Shown: positions 27,612-35,929 of the stretch, piece after piece
Layout of the letters: the number at the start of each line of letters is the position of its first letter
Position numbering within the stretch: the stretch's first letter is position 1
NCBI GenBank assembly: GCA_012517285.1
Contig: JAAYVG010000014.1
Coordinates: 1-64,000 of the forward strand
Direction: 5' to 3'
From: Elusimicrobiota bacterium
GTDB taxonomy: Bacteria > Elusimicrobiota > Elusimicrobia > Elusimicrobiales > UBA9959
DNA: 64,000 nt
Notes under the pieces: generated by a model
Databases searched by the model: none
What the model was told of the DNA's origin: nothing
The model's input: the letters and a program-made list of their open reading frames with translations, nothing else
Position numbers and translations under genes: made by a program

Positions 27612-28262
27612 ATGAATGCCCAGTATAAAATTATATACGAAAACGGTGACTTTATTGTAGTATCAAAAGAAACTGGCATCCCTGTTATAAGGGGGCGTGG
27701 TGGATTGAAAGATAAATTGAGTTTATATGATGTTTTGAAAGAAAGATACAAAGAGATTTTTGTTGTCCATAGAATTGATAGAGATACAAGCGGGCTTGTC
27801 ATATTTGCAAAAAATACTAAAACACATAGAGAACTCTCAATTAAATTTGAAAGAAGAGAGGTAAAAAAGAATTATTTAGCAGTTGTGTGGGGAAAACCTG
27901 AGAAAATATTTGAGGTTATTGATAAACCACTTTTTCAGTATGGCTCTGGTAGAGTCGGTGTATCTGATAATGGAAAAAAGTCTGTAACAGAGGTGGAATT
28001 TTTAAAAGAGATATCCTCTGACTTTTCACTTGTTGAGGCAAGGCCACTCACAGGCAGGCGTCACCAGATAAGGGTTCATCTTTATTCGTCTGGTCATCCT
28101 GTGGTTGGTGATAGGCTTTATGGTGATAAAGTTATGCAGCTAAGATGTCCACGTCTTATGCTTCACTCCTGTTGCATTGAGTTTTATCTATTTGATAATC
28201 ATTATGTATTTAATGACCGTGAAGATTTTTTGGATTATGTATCAACATCCTTCATAAAATAA
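27612..28262 (+). CDS. RluA-family pseudouridine synthase
   Basis: 216 residues. The catalytic HRIDRDTSGLVIFAK contains the invariant Asp that attacks the uridine. LTGRRHQIRVHL and GHPVVGDRLYGD are the other two family signatures. No S4 RNA-binding domain is present, so it belongs to the short RluA/RluC-type group acting on 23S rRNA or tRNA; the exact site is not predictable. A TATAAT box stands 6 nt before the ATG and no ribosome site is seen. Confidence 0.94.
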   Translation: MNAQYKIIYENGDFIVVSKETGIPVIRGRGGLKDKLSLYDVLKERYKEIFVVHRIDRDTSGLVIFAKNTKTHRELSIKFERREVKKNYLAVVWGKPEKIFEVIDKPLFQYGSGRVGVSDNGKKSVTEVEFLKEISSDFSLVEARPLTGRRHQIRVHLYSSGHPVVGDRLYGDKVMQLRCPRLMLHSCCIEFYLFDNHYVFNDREDFLDYVSTSFIK

Positions 28263-28344
28263 TTAATGTTTTAAAATTCAGATTAAAAATTGTAGAATAA
28301 TTCTAATAATATATTGAGTATGATTTTATAAAATTAAAGGGAGG

Positions 28345-29886
28345 ATGATGCTTTCAAAGGTTTTGTCCCTCGGGTTTAAGGGAATAGATGGCTTTGGTGT
28401 TACTGTTGAGGTCGATGTTGCAGGTGGATTGCCATCCTTTAATATTGTTGGGCTTCCTGATACTAATATAAAGGAGTCAAGGGATAGGGTTTTAAGTGCG
28501 ATAAAAAATTCTGGATTTGAACTGCCTTCCAAAAAGATTGTTGTAAACCTTGCTCCTGCCGAAATAAAAAAAACAGGAACTCATTACGATCTCCCAATAG
28601 CTGTTGGCATAATCCTTGCCCTTGATGGCAACAGAGTCTGTGGCAACGTTGATATATCTAAGATAGGTTTTGTTGGTGAGTTAGCACTTGATGGAAGCAT
28701 AAAGCCTGTCATAGGAATACTTCCTATGCTTATATCCATGAAAGAGCAATCACTTTTTGATATGGTCATTATTCCCGAGCAGAATGCGAGAGAGGCTATG
28801 TTGAGTGAGGTTAATTTTCTTACAGCAAAAAATCTGAATGATGTTTTTTTATTTCTCAAGGGTGATATGACTCTTTCTTCATCATTAACATCTGTGGATT
28901 CTCCAGCTGTTAAAAAGGAATCTGTTGATTTCTCTGATGTTAAGGGTCAGCCATATGCTAAAAGAGCTATGGAGATAGCAGCAGCAGGATTTCATAATAT
29001 AATAATGATAGGCCCACCAGGTAGTGGTAAGAGTATGCTTGCTAAAAGACTACACACAATAATGCCACCTATGACCAAGTCTGAAATTCTTGAAACCACT
29101 AAGATTTATTCTGTAAGTGGGCATAGCCTTAAAGGGCTTGTCACTGAAAGACCATTCAGGGAACCACATCATACAATATCCGATGTGGCATTGATAGGTG
29201 GGGGAACAAATCCAAAGCCGGGGGAAATCTCTCTTTCCCACAACGGGGTTCTTTTCCTTGATGAATTTTCTGAGTTTTCAAGGACTGCTATAGAGGCTAT
29301 GAGAGAACCTCTTGAGACTCATAAGATCACTGTTTCAAGGGTAAAGGATACAATAACATATCCCGCTAATTTTCTTCTTGTGGCAAGTTCAAACCCATGC
29401 CCGTGTGGTTATTTTGGTCATCCAGTAAAAAAATGTTCCTGCACACCACTTCAGATAAAGAAATACCGTTCAAAGATATCTGGCCCAATACTTGATAGAA
29501 TAGACATCCATATAGATGTTCTGCCAGTAAAGTTTTCTGATTGGTCAAAAGATTTTAAATCTGAAAGCTCAGCTGATATATATAAACGTGTTTGCAGGGC
29601 AATTTCTATACAGATGGAAAGATTTGATGGTCAGGTAAGGTTTAATTCTATGATGACACCGAAGGAAATAAAAAAATACTGTGCTGTAAATAATGATGTG
29701 CTTTCTATGCTTGAAAAAATAATGGACAGGATGGGATACTCTGCAAGAAGTCTTGATAAAATAATGAAGGTTGCAAGGACAATAGCTGATCTCGCTGGCG
29801 AAAAGGATATAAAAAAAGAAAATGTAATAGAGGCTATACACTACAGAATACTTGATAAGAGTATTGTATTTGATAGCAGTTATTAG
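28345..29886 (+). CDS. comM: ComM/YifB-family Mg-chelatase-like AAA+ ATPase
   Basis: 513 residues. The N-terminal domain (about 1-170) includes GGLPSFNIVGLPDTNIKESR. The AAA+ core has the Walker A GPPGSGKSMLAKRL near residues 230-243, Walker B GVLFLDEFSEF, and a zinc-like CPCGYFGHPVKKCSC. ComM is a branch-migration helicase that helps integrate transforming DNA; dprA lies 1.4 kb downstream. GGGAGG abuts two consecutive ATGs. The stop codon is 1 nt from the edge of the palindromic element at 29888. Confidence 0.95.
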   Translation: MMLSKVLSLGFKGIDGFGVTVEVDVAGGLPSFNIVGLPDTNIKESRDRVLSAIKNSGFELPSKKIVVNLAPAEIKKTGTHYDLPIAVGIILALDGNRVCGNVDISKIGFVGELALDGSIKPVIGILPMLISMKEQSLFDMVIIPEQNAREAMLSEVNFLTAKNLNDVFLFLKGDMTLSSSLTSVDSPAVKKESVDFSDVKGQPYAKRAMEIAAAGFHNIIMIGPPGSGKSMLAKRLHTIMPPMTKSEILETTKIYSVSGHSLKGLVTERPFREPHHTISDVALIGGGTNPKPGEISLSHNGVLFLDEFSEFSRTAIEAMREPLETHKITVSRVKDTITYPANFLLVASSNPCPCGYFGHPVKKCSCTPLQIKKYRSKISGPILDRIDIHIDVLPVKFSDWSKDFKSESSADIYKRVCRAISIQMERFDGQVRFNSMMTPKEIKKYCAVNNDVLSMLEKIMDRMGYSARSLDKIMKVARTIADLAGEKDIKKENVIEAIHYRILDKSIVFDSSY

Positions 29887-29887
29887 T

Positions 29888-30482
29888 TAGGGGACACTGA
29901 AAAAGCCTAACGGTGGAGATTTTATAAATGAGAAACTGTATAAAAAGTTTAAAAATTTATATCAAAACTGCAAAGTTTTTGATCTCTAATATTAAAAAAG
30001 CGTGCAGTTTTTACCACCTTTTGGCTAGACTGAGGGTCACTAAGATAATATCCTACTTTGGAGGTTCAGATTTGGATTGTATGCGAGGCGTGACGAATGA
30101 GCATAGCGTTGGCTATATGAATGAGGAGCAACGAAGCAGACGGCCAAATATGAACCTTCCCTTTCCTTTGAAGGAAAGGGACTGGTTGCTTTTTGGCTAT
30201 GACTGCGTCACTCGTCGCTCATATAGTCCCGCTATATTCGTTCCTCGTTTCTTGTCTCACTTAAAAATCAACTCAGCCAAAGTGAATAGTATCTCAGTGA
30301 CCCTCAGTAATTGCCGATTTTTTGGCTACCCCGATTTATCGGGGCTCGTCGTTTACAGACCTTATTTAGGTATGCTCACTCCTCGCTCCTCGTCTCGCCC
30401 GCCTGCCTACGCCCAAGCGGCTTCGGCATACTTAAAAAATTGGCTAATTTATAGCACAAATAGACTTTTTCAGTGTCCCCTA
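29888..30482. mobile_element. Outer palindrome-ended element interrupted by another element
   Basis: Ends TAGGGGACACTGAAAAAG (29888) and its reverse complement CTTTTTCAGTGTCCCCTA (ending 30482) are perfect inverted repeats, extending imperfectly inward. The 281-bp MITE at 30029-30309 sits inside it. A REP-like hairpin near 30405-30430 and a 'ccccgatttatcgggg' hairpin near 30329-30344 are also inside. The right arm matches the sequence ending at 19998. It fills the comM-lysM gap and has no plausible gene. Confidence 0.85.
30029..30309. mobile_element. MITE-like palindromic element, copy 2, nested
   Basis: Closely similar along its length to 10211-10492. Its terminal repeats have diverged from each other (left ACTGAGGGTCACTAAGATA, right reading TACTGAGGGTCACTGAGATA inward). 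The central hairpin is CCCTTTCCTT tg AAGGAAAGGG, a 10-bp perfect stem; copy 1 differs at the stem top. It lies inside the element 29888-30482. Confidence 0.87.
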
Positions 30483-30501
30483 GTTACAAGGAGAAGAATT
30501 T

Positions 30502-31254
30502 ATGTTAAATATTATTCTTTTTTTGTTTTTTAACAGTAATTTTTTAATGGCTGAAAGTTCTACATCAAAATATACTGTTAAAATTGGAGATTGTCTTTAC
30601 AGGATAGCAGAGAAATATTATAATGATGGTGAAAAGTGGAGATTGATATATAATGCAAACTCTGATATGATAAAAAATCCAGACCTTATATATCCTGATA
30701 TGACTTTTTCCATCCCTTTTATGGGGGAAAATAAAACTGGTATGGATGCTGTTGTGGATAGTAGCTCTGAATATAATAGAGTTAATACATTATCAGATAC
30801 AGTTGCGACTGCTGGTGTAATTTCCTCAGAGATAAACAAAAATGATGATGAAAATGATTCTGACTCTACACAAGAGTTGGCTCAAAGGGATGATGATGAT
30901 TTGAGTGGAGAGCTTCCATTAACACAGGCTCCATTTAATGTGTCAGAGAATAGAATAAAGGTTGAGAAAAATTTTTTTGATGGTAAGATTGTTAGTGGAG
31001 CTGATAAAAATTCCGAGTCAAATATTTTTGCCAGAGGAGATACAATAAAAATCTCGCTTAATAAAAAAAGTATTCCGAGTGAAATAAATCTCATAAACAT
31101 ATATATGTTAATCCATAAAAAGAAAAACTATTACATAGCAGAAAAGGTGGCGGAGTGTTCCAATTGCATTATGAGTGGTAATGACCTTGTATGTATAATA
31201 ACAGACATCAGCCATGCTGTTGAAAAAGGATATCCAATTAAAATATGGAAATAA
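30502..31254 (+). CDS. Secreted LysM-domain protein
   Basis: 250 residues with a short signal peptide (about 1-17). One LysM domain (about 22-75) shows KYTVKIGDCLYRIAEKYYND and IYPDMTFSIP, expected to bind peptidoglycan. The rest is acidic, low-complexity linker (about 85-150) and an unrecognised C-terminal domain with several Cys (AECSNCIMSG, LVCII). AAGGAGAA precedes the ATG. It overlaps dprA by 10 nt. The role is unknown; cell-wall attachment is likely. Confidence 0.85.
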   Translation: MLNIILFLFFNSNFLMAESSTSKYTVKIGDCLYRIAEKYYNDGEKWRLIYNANSDMIKNPDLIYPDMTFSIPFMGENKTGMDAVVDSSSEYNRVNTLSDTVATAGVISSEINKNDDENDSDSTQELAQRDDDDLSGELPLTQAPFNVSENRIKVEKNFFDGKIVSGADKNSESNIFARGDTIKISLNKKSIPSEINLINIYMLIHKKKNYYIAEKVAECSNCIMSGNDLVCIITDISHAVEKGYPIKIWK

Positions 31255-32351
31255 ATGAAAAATTATGTTTGCTGAAGCTTAATGCTGGTTCATTATATGA
31301 TGATAACACATGGATGATAAATGTTCTCAATTCTCAAAAAAAGGCCTCTGTATTTTTCGAAAATGACCTGAGGAATTTCATAGAAAACGATGATATCCTT
31401 GAAAAAAACAAAAAAATTATTGATGATGCAAAAAAATTTGATGCGGAACAAGAGCTGAACAATTGTGAAAAAAATGGTATATGCGTTATAACATATCTTG
31501 ATGAGGATTATCCTGATTCACTTAGGGATATCCCAAATCCTCCGCTTGCCCTTTATATTAAAGGAAATTTTTGTAAATCTCTTTCAATTTCAATAGTAGG
31601 AACAAGACATCCAACAGAGTATGGCTTGAAAAATGCATCGGTTTTTGCATATCAGCTGGCATCTGCGGGCATAGTCATAACAAGTGGTCTTGCAAGGGGT
31701 ATAGATACTGTGTCCCATAAAAATGCCTTGAAAGCAAAGGGGAAAACTGTGGCTGTCATAGGCTCGGGGCTTGATAGAATATATCCACCAGAAAACAAGG
31801 ATCTTACCTCAGATATTGTATTGAATGGTGGTAGTGTTTTGAGTGAGTATCCACTTGGCACCTCTCCTTTAAAATTTAATTTTCCAAAAAGAAACAGAAT
31901 AATATCAGCCCTCTCCTTTGCAACACTCGTTATAGAGGGGGATTATAACTCTGGCTCACTCATAACAGCAAGATATGCAATAGAGCAGGGAAGGGATGTT
32001 ATGGCGGTGCCGGGAAGAATTGATAGCAGGCTTTCCAACGGACCAAATAAATTAATAAAGGATGGGGCATATCCTATTACAAATGTTATGGATATAATAT
32101 CGCTGATCCCGTTTAGTGAGATTCAAAGGATGAATATTAAAAATATAGATATTGTTGAAGAAAAAAAACTTGATGTGAGTGATAGAGCAAAAGAAATATA
32201 CGAGCTTTTGAAGGTCAGAAATGCACTGACTCCTGATGAAATATCCATTATGCTCAAAATTGATATATCAGAACTTTTCAATTATATCTTTGAACTGGAG
32301 TCATTAAATGCGGTTGTACTCTTAGCAGGAAAATATAAGATAAATTATTAA
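31245..32351 (+). CDS. dprA: DNA processing protein DprA
   Basis: 368 residues. The Rossmann-like DprA core has SIVGTRHPTEYG, SGLARGIDTVSHKNAL, AVIGSGLDRIYPPEN, GGSVLSEYPLGT, FPKRNRIISALS, and ITARYAIEQGRDVMAVPG. A small winged-helix domain ends the protein (ALTPDEISIMLKIDISELF). DprA loads RecA on incoming single strands during natural transformation. It is translationally coupled to the LysM gene, and comM lies upstream, which hints at competence. Confidence 0.96.
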   Translation: MEINEKLCLLKLNAGSLYDDNTWMINVLNSQKKASVFFENDLRNFIENDDILEKNKKIIDDAKKFDAEQELNNCEKNGICVITYLDEDYPDSLRDIPNPPLALYIKGNFCKSLSISIVGTRHPTEYGLKNASVFAYQLASAGIVITSGLARGIDTVSHKNALKAKGKTVAVIGSGLDRIYPPENKDLTSDIVLNGGSVLSEYPLGTSPLKFNFPKRNRIISALSFATLVIEGDYNSGSLITARYAIEQGRDVMAVPGRIDSRLSNGPNKLIKDGAYPITNVMDIISLIPFSEIQRMNIKNIDIVEEKKLDVSDRAKEIYELLKVRNALTPDEISIMLKIDISELFNYIFELESLNAVVLLAGKYKINY

Positions 32352-32532
32352 TTTCATAGTAGATTTCAATTGATATTTCAGTAATTAAAAATTATACCAA
32401 TATTTACAATCATTAACCAGAATAAAATTTAGTACAAAAAAATCATAAAATAATTTTATTTTACGATTTATATTGATTTAAGCTGAAATATTCTGTCTAA
32501 TGAGATCAAAATCATTTCTTTGTTAAAGTTAA

Positions 32533-32559
32533 TTAGCACTCTTGACAAGTGATTGCCAA
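32533..32559 (+). promoter_or_regulatory. CIRCE operator (HrcA binding site)
   Basis: TTAGCACTC - 9 nt - GATTGCCAA against the CIRCE consensus TTAGCACTC-N9-GAGTGCTAA: the left half is perfect, the right 7 of 9. It overlaps the -35 box of the hsp20 promoter, so HrcA would block initiation until heat shock. The rest of the 274-bp dprA to hsp20 gap before it shows nothing else. Confidence 0.85.
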
Positions 32560-32570
32560 TTTATTATAAT
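32542..32570 (+). promoter_or_regulatory. Consensus promoter of the small heat-shock genes
   Basis: TTGACA (32542-32547), 17-nt spacer, TATAAT (32565-32570): a perfect vegetative promoter, with its -35 inside the CIRCE spacer. Confidence 0.88.
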
Positions 32571-32574
32571 ATAA

Positions 32575-32601
32575 TTAGCAGTTAATATTAGAGACTGCTA
32601 A
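32575..32601 (+). promoter_or_regulatory. Second inverted repeat in the hsp20 leader
   Basis: TTAGCAGT - 11 nt - ACTGCTAA, perfectly symmetrical, directly downstream of the -10 box. Its outer half-site TTAGCA...TGCTAA is that of CIRCE, but spacing and inner bases differ. It could be an auxiliary repressor site or a 5' mRNA hairpin. Confidence 0.5.
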
Positions 32602-32625
32602 AAATGGTCTTTTTAAGGAGGGTAT

Positions 32626-33048
32626 ATGGCAAAAGAGTTAACAACCTTAAATGACAGTGATATAATTCATACTTGGTTTGATGATATTTTTGACAATGAG
32701 ATGAGCTTGCCTCTTATGAAGATTAAAAATCCAAAAATAGATCTCAAAGAGACAGAAAAGGAAATAATAGTTAATGCTGAAATACCAGGTGTTGACAAAA
32801 AGGATATAAAACTTGACCTCAATGAGAACTCTCTTACCATATCATACGAAAAAAAGATGGAAAAGGATGAGAAGAACAAGGGTGGATGGAGAATTATAGA
32901 GAGAAGTTATGGAAGCTTTGCGAGAACTATTCCTCTTCCACAGCCTGTGGATGAAAATTCTGCAAAGGCTACATACAAGGATGGTGTGCTGAACATAGTT
33001 CTTAAAAAAACAAAGGAAACAAAGAACAATAGAATAACAATTGAATAG
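32626..33048 (+). CDS. Hsp20-family small heat-shock protein
   Basis: 140 residues. The alpha-crystallin domain (about 35-140) has VNAEIPGVDKKDIKLDLNEN, SLTISYEKKMEKDEK, IERSYGSFARTIPLP and YKDGVLNIVLKKTKE. The C-terminal tail ends NNRITIE, an I-X-I anchoring motif. It acts as a cytoplasmic holdase that keeps unfolded proteins soluble. Strong AAGGAGG site before the ATG. It is controlled by a CIRCE operator and is followed by a membrane-anchored homologue in the same direction. Confidence 0.95.
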   Translation: MAKELTTLNDSDIIHTWFDDIFDNEMSLPLMKIKNPKIDLKETEKEIIVNAEIPGVDKKDIKLDLNENSLTISYEKKMEKDEKNKGGWRIIERSYGSFARTIPLPQPVDENSAKATYKDGVLNIVLKKTKETKNNRITIE

Positions 33049-33060
33049 TCATGTCTGTGA

Positions 33061-33079
33061 GGGGAGAATTATTCTCCCC
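33061..33079 (+). other. Perfect hairpin between the two heat-shock genes
   Basis: GGGGAGAAT t ATTCTCCCC with no following T-run, so probably an RNA processing or stability element, or a weak attenuator, rather than a full terminator. Confidence 0.5.
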
Positions 33080-33112
33080 TCATTCTAAATAATTTATAAA
33101 TAGGGAGGGATT

Positions 33113-33742
33113 ATGAACAAGACTGTTGTTATGGTAGTGGGAATAGTAGCAGTTGTAGTTATTCTTTGTGCTTTTTTATGGGCAAAAAGCAAAACAGAAT
33201 CTAAAAAAAATGAGATAGTTGATATGCCTTATCTGAGTAATATAGATAAAATTGTTGAGAATGAGATTAAAAAACATAATGAGCTAAGCAAAGAATTCTT
33301 TGATAGTATATTTAGCTCTAAATTCTTCTCAAGGGATTATAATCCATTTGAAGAAATAGACAGGTTTGATAAAGAAATAATGAAACTGCTTGATGAAAGA
33401 GATAAAAAAATATTTTCTGATTCCTTCAATAAATGGTTTAACGAAAGGATTGATGCAACTGATATGAGTATAAAGAATTATGAGACAGAAAAAGAGTATG
33501 TTATGGAGTTAAGCATACCTGATGCTAAGGGAAAAAACATATCAGTAGAGATAAAGAAGGATTATCTTAAAGTTTCAAGCAAAAGCAGTATATCAAAAGA
33601 AGAAAAAAAGAGTGGCTCAGAGTTTAAATCTGCATCATACGAGAGCATTGAAAAATACATTAAGCTTCCTGAAAAGCTTTCTGATAAGACTTATACAACA
33701 GAAATTAGTGGTGATAAGCTAATCATTAAATTTAAAAAATAA
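33113..33742 (+). CDS. Membrane-anchored Hsp20-like protein
   Basis: 209 residues. One N-terminal membrane helix (about 4-23, VVMVVGIVAVVVILCAFLWA) is followed by a helical linker (about 40-115) and a C-terminal alpha-crystallin-like domain (about 115-209: NYETEKEYVMELSIPDAKGK, ISVEIKKDYLKVSSKS, SIEKYIKLPEKLSDK, EISGDKLIIKFKK). The residue order follows the Hsp20 fold, though divergently. If the helix is a signal anchor, the chaperone domain faces the periplasm. It has a GGGAGG site and ends at a strong terminator, forming an operon with the cytoplasmic Hsp20. Confidence 0.82.
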   Translation: MNKTVVMVVGIVAVVVILCAFLWAKSKTESKKNEIVDMPYLSNIDKIVENEIKKHNELSKEFFDSIFSSKFFSRDYNPFEEIDRFDKEIMKLLDERDKKIFSDSFNKWFNERIDATDMSIKNYETEKEYVMELSIPDAKGKNISVEIKKDYLKVSSKSSISKEEKKSGSEFKSASYESIEKYIKLPEKLSDKTYTTEISGDKLIIKFKK

Positions 33743-33764
33743 TATTATCAATAAACTCCACTGA

Positions 33765-33804
33765 GGGTATTATGCTATACCAGCATAATACCCTTAATTT
33801 TTTT
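33765..33804 (+). terminator. Rho-independent terminator of the heat-shock operon
   Basis: GGGTATTATGC (33765-33775), 7-nt loop, GCATAATACCC (33783-33793), then TTAATTTTTTT. The 11-bp stem is perfect. The following gap to 33900 shows nothing else but a possible -10 (TATTAT) before the protease gene. Confidence 0.92.
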
Positions 33805-33900
33805 ATGTTATATGCTTTCCCCTAAGGACCTACTCAAATAAGGGACAATCGGGATTGACATAGATATAAATGACTGCTATTATATTACAAAGGAAGGCTT

Positions 33901-35169
33901 ATGAGAGAATTAAAGTATATATTTGTTCTGATGCTGATAACCGTTGGATTTAGTTCTTTATTTTCTCAGAATTTTGATCTCAACACTGCTATCAATGGTA
34001 ATTGTGGAATAGTTAGAAGGGTTTCAGTCTATGGAGATGATAACAGAGAAGAGTACTGCGCCCAGAATATGATAATAAGGGAGTTGGCTGATTCTGTTGC
34101 AGCTTTTTTTAGAGATGATGGACACTCTATAGTTAAATCAGGTAATACCTACAGATTGGCCCAGACGACACTCTCTCAGAGTGAGAGGCTTTCTCCTGGT
34201 GAAAGATTTTCAGATCAACCAGCATCATCCTTTTGCACTGGCTTCCTTATCAGTGACGATATGATGGTTACAGCTGGTCATTGTGTAAGAGATAATCTCT
34301 CTGATGCCTCTGATCATATTGCCTCTGGTTGTAATCAGAACACAAGGCAGGGGGTGTATTGTAAGGATATAAAGATAGTCTTTGGATATAAAAAGAATAT
34401 TGGTGGAATTGTCCCAGTGAGTATATCAGAGGATAATGTTTATAGTTGTGATAAGGTTGTGGCCCACAGCTTTAATGCTGGTCCTGATTATACTGTAATA
34501 AAGCTTGATAGAAAGGTTAAAAATATAAAGCCTTTGGCTGTTGATAGAAAAAACTCAGCTTTAAAAGTTGGGACAGAAGTTTTTGTCATCGGCCATCCAT
34601 CAGGACTACCCCTAAAAATAGCTGGTAATGCTGAGGTGATAAAATTGAATGAGGATATGCAGGTGAACAGAAATGGGACAAAAATAAATTATCTTAATAA
34701 AAACTATTCATTTTTAACAAATCTTGATACATTTCATGGGAACTCTGGCAGCCCTGTGCTGAATGCTAAAACGCTGATGGTTGAGGGCATACTTGTAAGC
34801 GGTGATGAGGATTATGTCCATGATCCATCAAGCACTTCTACAAATATTACTGCAAGATACCAAGAACATCCTTCTTCAAACGAATATGGGAGTGGTGTTG
34901 GTGAGGTAGCAACAAAGATATCTGTTTTGTCTGTGATTCCTGTTACTCAGAGAGAAAAGGATATGATTGATATGAACAAAAGGGCTGGTGGTGATCTTTA
35001 CAGGTATTTGCTGAATGAGCTTTTAAACTATAATAATCAAAACAACAACGCTATGCAGAATGGTGTCGTTCCAATCCCGAATTTTACTCCTGACAGTGGG
35101 GCTGTTATCCAGCATCCAGTATATCATCCTGATAGTATCCCCATTCCTTCTGCTTCCATAGAGATTTAA
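33901..35169 (+). CDS. Secreted trypsin-like serine protease
   Basis: 422 residues with a signal peptide (about 1-22). The S1/V8-like catalytic domain (about 105-320) has VTAGHC with His127, AGPDYTVIKLD with Asp196, and FHGNSGSPV with Ser282, a complete triad. Cys pairs around the domain suggest disulfides, consistent with an extracytoplasmic site. The C-terminal 80 residues are Asn/Pro-rich and low complexity. RBS AAGGAAGG. Substrate unknown. The gene stands alone between a terminator and the tRNA-Gly promoter. Confidence 0.92.
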   Translation: MRELKYIFVLMLITVGFSSLFSQNFDLNTAINGNCGIVRRVSVYGDDNREEYCAQNMIIRELADSVAAFFRDDGHSIVKSGNTYRLAQTTLSQSERLSPGERFSDQPASSFCTGFLISDDMMVTAGHCVRDNLSDASDHIASGCNQNTRQGVYCKDIKIVFGYKKNIGGIVPVSISEDNVYSCDKVVAHSFNAGPDYTVIKLDRKVKNIKPLAVDRKNSALKVGTEVFVIGHPSGLPLKIAGNAEVIKLNEDMQVNRNGTKINYLNKNYSFLTNLDTFHGNSGSPVLNAKTLMVEGILVSGDEDYVHDPSSTSTNITARYQEHPSSNEYGSGVGEVATKISVLSVIPVTQREKDMIDMNKRAGGDLYRYLLNELLNYNNQNNNAMQNGVVPIPNFTPDSGAVIQHPVYHPDSIPIPSASIEI

Positions 35170-35170
35170 T

Positions 35171-35200
35171 TTGACCGGGTGTATTAAAAATTATTATAAT
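35171..35200 (+). promoter_or_regulatory. Promoter of tRNA-Gly
   Basis: TTGACC (35171-35176), 18-nt spacer, TATAAT (35195-35200), 8 nt before the tRNA 5' end. Confidence 0.75.
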
Positions 35201-35208
35201 TTCCTTAT

Positions 35209-35279
35209 GCGGGCGTAGTTCAATGGTAGAACACGAGCCTTCCAAGCTCGTTACGTGGGTTCGATTCCCATCGCCCGCT
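35209..35279 (+). tRNA. tRNA-Gly (UCC anticodon)
   Basis: Acceptor stem GCGGGCG/CGCCCGC, D arm with AGTTCAATGGTAGAAC, anticodon stem CGAGC/GCTCG around CTTCCAA (anticodon TCC, reading GGA), T arm with GGGTTCGATTCCC, discriminator T. CCA is not encoded. Its 3' end is copied downstream at 35408 and, interrupted, at 35765-35815. Confidence 0.95.
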
Positions 35280-35815
35280 TGCTGGTGCTAAGAAATGCCG
35301 TCAAGGCATTTCGCGGGAATCGAAAGTCCGCAACAAAACTTGGGCATACAGTTTTGTGAGGAGCGGCCTGCGAGAAATTTTGCGGTGAGCAAAATTTACT
35401 TGTAGGAGATTCCCATCGCCCGCTTGCTGGTGCTAAGTCCCGATGAAATCGGGACGCGGAAATCGCCTGTCCGCCGAAGATATATCAGCAAAGTGGCGAA
35501 TAGCCACAGTCGTTTTGCTGATATGTTTATCGTAGGCGGAAAAGTCCGCCCGCCTGCCTATCGCAGACAAGTCTAAAAATGGATGTATAATAATATTTAA
35601 TGATTGATAAGCATAACTTTAAAGTTGCCTATATGTAGTTTGGCGGGCAGGCAGTCAAACTTGGGCATACAGTTTTGTGAGGAGCGGCCTGCGAGACCCA
35701 GTGGAATAATTTGCTTTGCAAATTAAAATCCAAAGGATTTTATTCCACGGGGTTACTTGTAGGAGATTCCCCTGCCTACGCCGAAACGGCTTCGGCAGGC
35801 AGGCATCGCCCGCTT
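35263..35815. repeat. Modular hairpin field seeded by the tRNA-Gly 3' end
   Basis: The 30 bases at 35263-35292 (tRNA 3' end plus 'gctggtgctaag') recur exactly at 35408-35437. A third tRNA-end copy is split by a 33-bp REP-like palindrome (gattccc at 35765, insert 35772-35804, atcgcccgctt to 35815). Between them, a 36-base module starting 'cttgggcatacagttttgtg' occurs twice (near 35340 and 35660). Each constant module is followed by a different hairpin: aaatgccgtcaaggcattt, gtcccgatgaaatcgggac, aaattttgcggtgagcaaaa(ttt), and a longer one at about 35697-35756 with smaller hairpins inside. No credible gene lies here. Confidence 0.8.
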
Positions 35816-35929
35816 GTATTATTTTGCATATCAGAAGGTTTAAAATCACAATCAATAAAGATTTAATTCAGAAATATTTTAAAATTTAGTGAAATATTTT
35901 TTCAATTTTGTATAATATATTTTTATTTT

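Noticed and set aside
33061..33079. Hairpin between the Hsp20 genes considered as a full terminator
   Set aside because: No T-run follows and the next gene continues with its own ribosome site; the clear terminator is at 33765.
35263..35437. tRNA-Gly 3' end repeat considered as attL/attR of an integrated island
   Set aside because: Only 145 bp separate the copies and no integrase is present, so it is better explained by local repeat multiplication.
35655..35855. Minus-strand frame of 66 codons in the tRNA-Gly hairpin field
   Set aside because: It is composed of hairpin and repeat modules and has no ribosome site or recognisable product.
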